From: Haemaphysalis longicornis
Lineage: Eukaryota > Arthropoda > Arachnida > Ixodida > Ixodidae
Assembly (NCBI GenBank): GCA_013339765.2
Contig: CM023454.1
Coordinates: 39,700,950 to 39,764,949 of the forward strand
DNA: 64,000 nucleotides
Direction of reading: 5' to 3'
A model generated the notes under the pieces. It had not been told where the DNA came from, ran no database searches, and worked only from the letters and a program-made list of their open reading frames with translations. Each line of letters opens with the position of its first letter. Positions within the stretch are counted from its first letter, which is position 1. The position numbers and the translations under genes are program-made. Below are positions 56,926 through 64,000 of this stretch, piece by piece.

Positions 56926-58974
56926 CATTCATATAAAGTGTCCGCCCTTTTTTTCTGAAATGCTACAAGCAAGGCTTGTCATCCACCCTAAATATTTCCA
57001 ATTTCTCGTGATTTGTTTGTTTGATGTTACCGCATCCCCAAAACAAAAAAAGAGTATACTCTTTCTACGTGAAATAAGGTGCTGTATATTAAACTCTGTT
57101 CATGAGAATTCGCGATAAAATGTATAACAATGCGGACACAGCAACCTTCCAATGGAAGCTGATTCATTCATGAAGGTTAGCGGCGAATTGATGCCGTTTC
57201 AGTATTTACCCTTATAAGTTTTAGGCCTTTGATAATACCTCACAAAAAAAGGTCTGCGCTCTTTAAAATTTTGTATAATAGGTATTTATTGTATTTGGCC
57301 TTCCAGCGAGTATATTACTGGCGCGTTTACATATTCCCCAAAAAGTATTGTTTTTTTTTTAGCGAGGTCACCTGCTATCTCTGATAACAACCGTAATATT
57401 GAAAAATATGAGTGACCATTCTTCCCTGTCCTTGAGATACCGCGTGTGAAATTATTATATGTATGCCTATTTTAAATCAAAGCTAAATTAAAAAAAAGTA
57501 ATTTTTGCAATTTGGTTAGTGCTCGCGACGAAAGTTTCGTTCACTCGGTTTTTAGCAACACGACTGGTTAGACTTGTCAGGCAACAATAAAAGAATTCTG
57601 AACATTTTCCTGCTCAGAGCCAGAGTTTGGTGTATGAATATCTTGATGACCTTAGGAAACGTTTACACGCATATTACCTCAGCGTCGTTTTTATTCTGGA
57701 CGTTCCATACATTTTGAACGTTCTGAATGCAGATTCGCAATTTCTTAGTGCAACAAACTTCTAAAAACCGAGTTTTACATCTGCCTGTTTGTAGCTAACC
57801 TAGACAAAGACATTGTTGTAAAAATATTATCCCCATTTCTGGTCAGCGCCACGAAATAACGCGATTATTTCAGCCAAGGGTATTGTACTTGCAGGCGATA
57901 ATACATTTCAAGAAGGTAGAATGAACCCACTATAAAACACGGGTTGTTTATATTTATTTCTTTTGTTCTAGAAAGTTTGATGCTTAAATATTATCTTCAT
58001 TGTACTAATTGTGGGGACATATAATATTTTCTTACATAATTAGTTCCCAAATCACAACGCTAAGATACTGTAATATTGCAACTGCAAGTTGATTACTCAC
58101 ACAGTGGAACCATTTATGTCTCATACATAACTCTTATAGCACAACTTTATGGTTTGGTGATTGCAGTTTACTGTTTTTAGTGCACCACCTTCTAGCAACT
58201 TCATATTGATACACATTGAGCACTCCTGCATGAGTAACTAAATATGTTCAACAATGTTTCAGGTGCACTTTTTCAATAGATATAAACCGCACGTTAAAGC
58301 CGAAAATATCTGGCCAAAGAGTCGTTGAGGCTTCCTACGAAGTTAAACTTCTTGCCTATAGGTTAGGAAAATTAGTGGAGTGATAAAAAATTAAAAACGT
58401 ATAGAATCTCAATAAGAAAAAATGAAAAGTCGTAGAAAAAATATATAACAAAAATTTATAAAATACGTTTTGAGGTATTAGGAAAACACCCGCCGAAGCC
58501 TAGTCAATGTGGCCTTACAAACGTGATTTTTCAATAGTTGCTAATTCCGCTGAAAAACAAATAGCTAACACATTACGTGGTCGATGGTGAAGCCTCCAAA
58601 GCTTCCACCTATTTTAACACAATAAAATCGACCATAAAGGTTTACATTTTACGAAAGCATTCTATTTTCAAACTGCCATTACGACCGTTTGGGTTTCTCA
58701 AGTCCTAAAAAGGAAAACAGCAGTTTTGAGTGTATTTGCTTCAAAGATAGGTGTATAATAATCATCACTGCACAAATAAACTTACCACTTCATTCTGAAA
58801 ATATCGATCGTTCGTTTTAATTCCCACTTGTCTTCTCAATTTTAAAGAAAACAAAAAACAATTCTACCACTTTTAAAATATTTTGTAGAGTGCCGAAATG
58901 AGCATTTCCAAATCAAGTGTGGTAAATGGGTGAAAACGTAGCTAGCACCTACAGCAATACTGTAGAAAACAGGC

Positions 58975-59225
58975 CAAAAAATTGATTGATTGATTGTAGG
59001 GTTTCACGCGCCGACGCAACGCAGAAGATAAAGCACGCCCTAATGGAGGGCAACAGATTAACTTCGACCACCTGGGGATCTTTGCCGTGCGCTGGAATCT
59101 CGTACACACGGGCGTTTTTGCTTTTCGTCTCCATCAGCAAAGCGCCCTGCGCGGCCGGGAATCGAACGCGCAACCTTGTGCTCCGCAGCGCAACGTTTTA
59201 GCCACTGATCCACCGCAGCGGGTCT
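58975..59225 (-). mobile_element. tRNA-derived SINE (Ruka-like), copy B
   Basis: Minus-strand tRNA-like head with A box near GATCAGTGGCTAAAACG and B box GCGTTCGATTCCCGG, a body with ATCCCCAGGTGGTC, and an ATTGATTGATTG tail at about 58982-58996. It occupies the same place as the SINE at 5038-5290. Confidence 0.75.
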
Positions 59226-61105
59226 GGCCAAAAAATTACCGTGGTGTTATTCGGTGCGACAAGTTCGGCGAATTTCCTATATATAAATATTATTCTCAGT
59301 AGGGCAAGAAAATCTAAAGATCGCAGGCACATTAGGAGTATTGAGAATAATTGAAGAACTCGAAAATGTTTTACCAAATCAGAAACTTTATTGAACGGCA
59401 ATTGATTGAGTGTGGCCGAATAAATTGAATGCCAAGCGATTCCGTGTGGCAAATTTGATTGAATACCGTTTATTAAGAAGCGCATTAACTTCACGTCTGA
59501 TGTCTAGCCAGCCATTGATTCGACGCGTCTTCATAGAAAAGGGGCAACACCGCTGGATCCACGCTGCAATGCTCCCAACACACACACTATCCAGTTTTCC
59601 CGTTTTGATACTTGCAATTACGATTGCAGGAAAAACGTATCATGCAACGCGAAGCCGATGGCTGGGCGTCTTTGATGAATGCAAGCTTACGCCATACACA
59701 GAAGACAATCTGTAAACAACGGGAAGTGTCGGCGTACAAATTCCAAATTTCTTTCAGCGCTAAAACAGGAACTGTTGCAAATAAACTATCTGAAACGTAC
59801 TGCGTTGATTTGTACTAGTGAAAGCCTTGATCTTTACATTTTTTCTACGGGTACCACAATGCACAATTAGTGGTTATTATGGTACGAAAAGACGTTTTCC
59901 CAAATCTGATAAACGTTTCCTCGACATCGCTTTTTTCAGTTTAAATTATTTTTAAGGAATTGCCAAATATTGTGAAATTGAGGAAACATTGCTTCATTGG
60001 CTGAGAGAGTGTGCTTGAATTTGGGAAATCGTTTGAAATTGCCCAATGTCGTGTATATTCTGAATGGTGTATGGAGCGAAAAAACAAACAAAAATATTTT
60101 TAAAATGTCCCAGAGTGCAGCGCAGGGCCTTTTATGATATTAGCGAAAATGTGCTACCGATTAAAAGACAAGTCTTCTTTTATGATTTTTAACCGACCTT
60201 AGTTTGCTTCAATCACTGCTGAGAAAAGGGATTATTCAAAAGAATATTTTGAGGGAGGATTCTGCGCAATGCAAGGATGACCTAAACTTTTTAGTGAAAA
60301 AACCACGATGGTCGACTTTACGGCTCGAACCTTTGCATGGATTGACCCAATAGCGTTGTTTGCTGACGTTACGGAGAGGTCGCGATGGCCGAGCGCGACC
60401 AAGAATTTCGGCTGAATGCACCAGGCTGCCGAGATGCTAGTTACCGGGTTTCTGAGCACTGAGACTGTGGTATGGACACCACGTGCCAGTTCTTTGATCG
60501 AGGCGGCAAAATAACCTCATAACATTGAAATAAGTCAGAGCGTCAAAAATCCTATTGCGTATAAGTACGTACCCAGGCAACCGAATATGGAGTCTCAGCA
60601 TTTTAGAACTCAAATCTTCATTAAGGACGTTTTTATTGACTAACGTGGTTACAACTTGACGAAGTGTTACTGCTGTTTAAGGCGCACCCGGAACACTAAG
60701 AATTACAAACAATGTGATGGAGTATGTACCACGAAATTCCGCTCCAAAAAACACAAGACGATTCGCTGAAAGCAAGTTGTGTTCAGAGTATAAGCCACAA
60801 TGTTGCGGTGACATAGGGTGCAGTGTATTGCAGTGGATAATCCTTCCGGGTCCACATACGCCGGTTTCTGAATGCCAGGTTCAGGCCCAAGCCTTACCCC
60901 TTGCGTTGTAAATTGCCGAAGTTTTCAAGTGCTCTGTAAGTGTATATATACACTTTTTGTTAATTCTTGTTAATTTCTGGCTATTCGCAGAACAGTTATA
61001 GGGATTCAGACTCTCCTTGCACCCGCTAGGGTGATTACAGTGCAGTGGGCGCGTCGAACGGCGATAGCTGTGTGAGTGCATCATGTGCCCGCTAGCGCGT
61101 GCGTG

Positions 61106-61375
61106 ATGAACAGTCAACCGGAACAAATAAGTGTAGAGCGCATAAAACCAGGAACATGCGCGCAACCGAAGGAGTGGCTTAAAAGCGGTGCTCACAAAAG
61201 CAGATGGGGAGTGAGCACCGGAGCACACGCGAGAGCAGCTGCGGCTCTCGGTGGCGGACGGGATCTACGGTCGGCGAGCCACAAACAGGATGCCCGAACA
61301 GCGAGGGCCAACCAGCATCCACGGCGGACGCTCTTCTCGCGTCGTCGGCACACGTTACTGGAGACGTCATCGTGA
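61106..61375 (+). CDS. Unrecognised small basic ORF in LTR-like region, copy B
   Basis: Counterpart of 8445-8693. It starts MNSQPEQISVERIKPG and has the same CAQPKEWLKSGAHK, then a frameshift relative to copy A changes the rest. The shift after the shared motif argues that the second half is not under protein-level constraint. Confidence 0.25.
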   Translation: MNSQPEQISVERIKPGTCAQPKEWLKSGAHKSRWGVSTGAHARAAAALGGGRDLRSASHKQDARTARANQHPRRTLFSRRRHTLLETSS

Positions 61376-61619
61376 GTGTACACCTTCATGCCGTACCTTT
61401 ATGGACAAGCTGTGCTTCAACTGCCGCAATGTTTTCTTTGCGCGCTTTATGCTCACGCTTGCTGTACCATCGTAATAGTCCCTACAACGTTGTTTCTTTG
61501 TTGTATCCGTATTTGTTTAGTCGGCATAGGCCGGTGATTTGTTCATATGTGGATGAGTGTTACTTCATCGGGCAGGTCTTGGCTCGCGAACCCTTTACAC
61601 TCGAAGGACGTTCCTTCAC

Positions 61620-61634
61620 TGGCGCCCAACGTGG
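61620..61634 (+). promoter_or_regulatory. Primer binding site (tRNA-Lys type), copy B
   Basis: TGGCGCCCAACGTGG is the exact complement of a common tRNA-Lys 3' end and marks the end of an LTR. In copy B no gag or pol follows; the similarity to copy A ends about 30 bases later. Confidence 0.7.
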
Positions 61635-61660
61635 TTTCTTTCTTTATTATTTTTTCGGTT

Positions 61661-62841
61661 GTTGTCTAGGCCTTTACTCACCCCGCGAGCTACGCGGCCG
61701 TATTCATATGGGAGTGATTGAGGAACGCTTCAGAACTGTGTATGCTTGAAGGAACACCAACAAAGTCGGTGTTCCTTCTTGTCAGACTAACCTTTATAAT
61801 GATTCTTTTATTCCAACAACCAGGGTTAACTGGAACCATTTTCCCGCATCCACTTCTGCCATCTCAGGACATTCCCAATGCAAGGCTGCCCTACAAAACC
61901 TCATTTGTTAGAGTGTGTAATAATACTATGTACTCTCAACAATGTACTAACATTATTGGATGGCATAATTCTGTACCCTTCCCCCGCTCCTTTCGGTAGT
62001 GCCTCTTGGCCATGAAAGTATTGTAAATAAATAAATAAATTAATGTCGTGGGGTGCCTAATGCTGTAGTCAGAAATATTGGAAGCATGAGGATAAGGGTT
62101 AAGCAGCGGCGACCTGTAGGCCTGCAAAACTGCTTTTTTATCTGAAGATAATGTAGGGCTCACGCTATTGTGTTCCATATTGTAAAGAAAGAGATGCTCG
62201 AGGTTTGCAGTGTTGGTGCTCAGAGGGTCCCATTGCTGTTTTTCAAAGGTTAGAATGAGATATTTCGTAAGTGAAATTACGTTAGCCCAAGTGCCTGCGG
62301 AACTGGCTTGTTCATTTTATACCATCTACGAGTAAATACTGTCTGCGAGCCTCGTATCTACGAATATGCTATGAACGAGTATTTGTCTATGACACCGCTC
62401 TTCAAGACATTTAACAAAGGACAACTTTTCGAAATGTAAAAATGTATGCAGGACCACTCTGTCATATCCGTTTTTTTTTGTTCTAACAGCTATGACCTGT
62501 CCTACCCAAGTTCACTAGGTATAAAGATCCTTGTATTTGCAAGGTAACTGTACCGTCATTTCATGCAAGATGTTCTTTTTAGCTCTTCGTTTTCTCGCAA
62601 AACATTTCGCATCCCAAAAATAGTTGGAGAAAAAATTCCCCCGCATTTCCCCGAGGGGGAGAATGTGAAAGTGCGAATGCACGGTTGTCGGCCCGCTTGC
62701 GGCGCTTGCGCTCGGCCCCCGCAGCCCACCGCCTCGCCGCCTTCTCTTCCATCTCTTCCATCGGGTTTGTAGTATCACGTGTACACCACGCAGTTATCAA
62801 GCCGCTATAACGCCGCTGAGTCGCCAACGCACGCCGCTGAC
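61661..62841 (+). other. Possible LINE 3' end and unrecognised sequence
   Basis: The frame 61718-61999 ends in a pattern that could be a worn LINE C-terminus (TMYSQQCTNIIGWHNSVP for the usual SFFPRTI..WN.LP), followed by a TAAATAAATAAATAAAT tail at 62023-62040. The rest to 62841 has a GC-rich part (62640-62760) with CCCCCGCATTTCCCCGAGGG but no recognised gene. Confidence 0.35.
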
Positions 62842-63082
62842 GACGTAGTTTGAATGCGTTAAAGATATAAGGCGCGCTACTCACACTGATAGCGTGGCGT
62901 CCGTGGCTTAGTCGGTAGCGCGTCGCGCTGCGGCCGCAAAGTCCTCGGATCGAAACCTGGCGCCGGATGCTGTTTCTTTTAAATATAGAGGAGCACTGCG
63001 GACGCCGCCGACGCCGCCGCCGACGCCGCCGCCGGCGGTGGATGGTTTGGGGTCGCTTATAAAGTGCATTCGCACTTAAAAA
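62842..63082 (+). mobile_element. tRNA-derived SINE with GACGTAGTTTGAATG head, second copy
   Basis: Same order as 28282-28513: head GACGTAGTTTGAATG and ATAAGGCGCG, A box near GTGGCTTAGTCGGTAGCGCG, B box near CGGATCGAAACCTGG, a T-rich tract, and the end GCACTTAAAA. It contains a GCCGCCGAC-type GC-rich microsatellite (about 63001-63040) absent from the first copy. Confidence 0.72.
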
Positions 63083-64000
63083 TGGAAGGCATGATACGAA
63101 AACATGGATCATTGCGGTAGTATTGGTGTAAATACTAAGCCTCAAAAAGTTTACAGCCTTGATTATACTGTGACCATATCAATGCAAAACAGGTACCCGG
63201 CAGCTTGGTGCGACAATCAAAACACCCAGTGCAGAAACAATTAAACGCGACACGGGAGAATAAATGCAAATGACAGAACCACAATGAAAAAAGTCTGCAG
63301 TTTGCCTTTAAAAAAAGGTTTCCATGGTTTCGCCCTTGTATCTGAAGGAAGAAGAACACTCATAGAAAGAGGAGGTGTAAATGAAGAACGTATCATGAAT
63401 ACACAATGAAATAGACTTTGCAGCAAAGACTACGTGAGACAAAATGCAGAATGACAGCTGGTAATTAGGGAATAAATAGTTGGTGATGCACCGCAGGGGC
63501 TACTTTGTGTTTCTAGGTGACAGTATTGGCGACCCCAGGGTTCCCGTGGAAACCTAGATGCCGAACGTAAGCTGGGACCAACCATGGCGACGTGTTAATC
63601 GGTTGAGGGTACGAAATCAAAAAGGATGGCCATTGGAGCTCTGCTCAATAATAATAATAATAATATTAATAATAATAATCATCGTTTATTATCAAGGAGT
63701 TCGTACTCCTTGCACCAAGGAGTTCGTACAGCTCCATAATACACGCTGCCTGTCTGTTTAGTATTAAGGGAGCTCAGAAATTCTTTGGCCATCAGGGTAA
63801 AGTAAAGATGAAACTACCAGTATCATTCTTTTTTATTGACCTAAGTTCTTTTCTAGCATTTTCAAACCCCAAGACCGCCCCCCAAAAGCGGCCGTACTTC
63901 AGTTACGTTATATGAACTACCTTCTTTGGTGTATTTGAAATACCAGGCAACTTCTCCCGAGAGTTGCTTATTGAGATCGATGCAAACAACTGAACTCTGG
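63083..64000. other. No recognised gene; simple repeats
   Basis: Contains an (AAT)n microsatellite at about 63645-63682, immediately followed by two copies of CAAGGAGTTCGTAC (63693-63706 and 63716-63729); the first forms a small hairpin AAGGAG..CTCCTT. Otherwise unrecognised. Confidence 0.5.

Larger units (their letters stand above)
55793..61660 (+). repeat. Copy B of ~6 kb repeat block
   Basis: Collinear with 2556-8951 and continuing about 40 bases past the primer site. It lacks the LINE present in copy A and carries about 700 extra bases at about 56205-56925. The shared SINE at 58975 and the shared LTR-like end show that the blocks derive from one ancestor that already had both. Sequence agreement varies along the block; by eye it is often 80-90% with many short indels. 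Confidence 0.85.

Noticed and set aside
2556..61619. One giant LTR element with block copies A and B as its two LTRs
   Set aside because: Copy B is followed by a primer binding site, which only follows a 5' LTR, and the interior is a mix of unrelated nested elements on both strands.
62890..62975. A functional tRNA gene
   Set aside because: Same reasoning as for the SINE at 28282; the tRNA-like part is embedded in a longer repeat with a shared head and tail.
62579..63145. 188-codon minus-strand frame with long Arg runs
   Set aside because: It reads through the GC-rich microsatellite and the SINE on the opposite strand; similarity to the frame at 28200-28670 comes from the shared SINE.

Overview
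The window looks like repeat-rich nuclear DNA of a hard tick (Ixodidae) or a close chelicerate relative. Reasons: it holds tRNA-derived SINEs of the kind I know from ticks, RTE and Jockey-type LINEs with tick-like 3' ends, Ty3/Gypsy elements, Penelope-like elements and a hAT relic, and almost every coding frame is broken. I found no convincing host gene, tRNA, rRNA or CRISPR array. Family names rest on motif recognition by eye; no search was run.

Layout. 50-1417: hAT-type transposase relic, one reading frame broken by three stops. 2556-8951: a ~6 kb repeat block (copy A) carrying a SINE and a later LINE insertion; it ends like an LTR (TATA, AATAAA, then a tRNA-Lys type primer binding site). 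A decayed Ty3/Gypsy element follows (8952-13145). 14279-15950: RTE LINE on the minus strand. 17942-29600: a Jockey-type LINE split into three pieces by nested insertions; the largest insert is a Ty3/Gypsy element (19356-26073) that is itself split by a second Gypsy-type element (21925-about 25199) whose integrase lies upstream of its reverse transcriptase. 29810-35255: a diverged tandem array with a ~240 bp period, interrupted by a LINE RNase H fragment. 35290-43990: an RTE LINE split by a Ty3/Gypsy element with both LTRs, a polypurine tract and a 4 bp target duplication; that element's gag is split by two Penelope-like ends in inverted orientation. 44755-49510: a more decayed relative of the same Gypsy element. 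50320-53610: two minus-strand LINE 3' ends; the second keeps an open 229-codon RNase H frame. 55793-61660: copy B of the 6 kb block. The right end holds a possible LINE 3' end, a second SINE type and simple repeats.

How it fits together: nothing here looks like a working pathway. The window is a layered record of insertions, and relative ages can be read from who interrupts whom. The most noteworthy structures are the two nests, the integrase-first Gypsy element, the inverted Penelope pair, the duplicated LTR-ending block and the 240 bp array.
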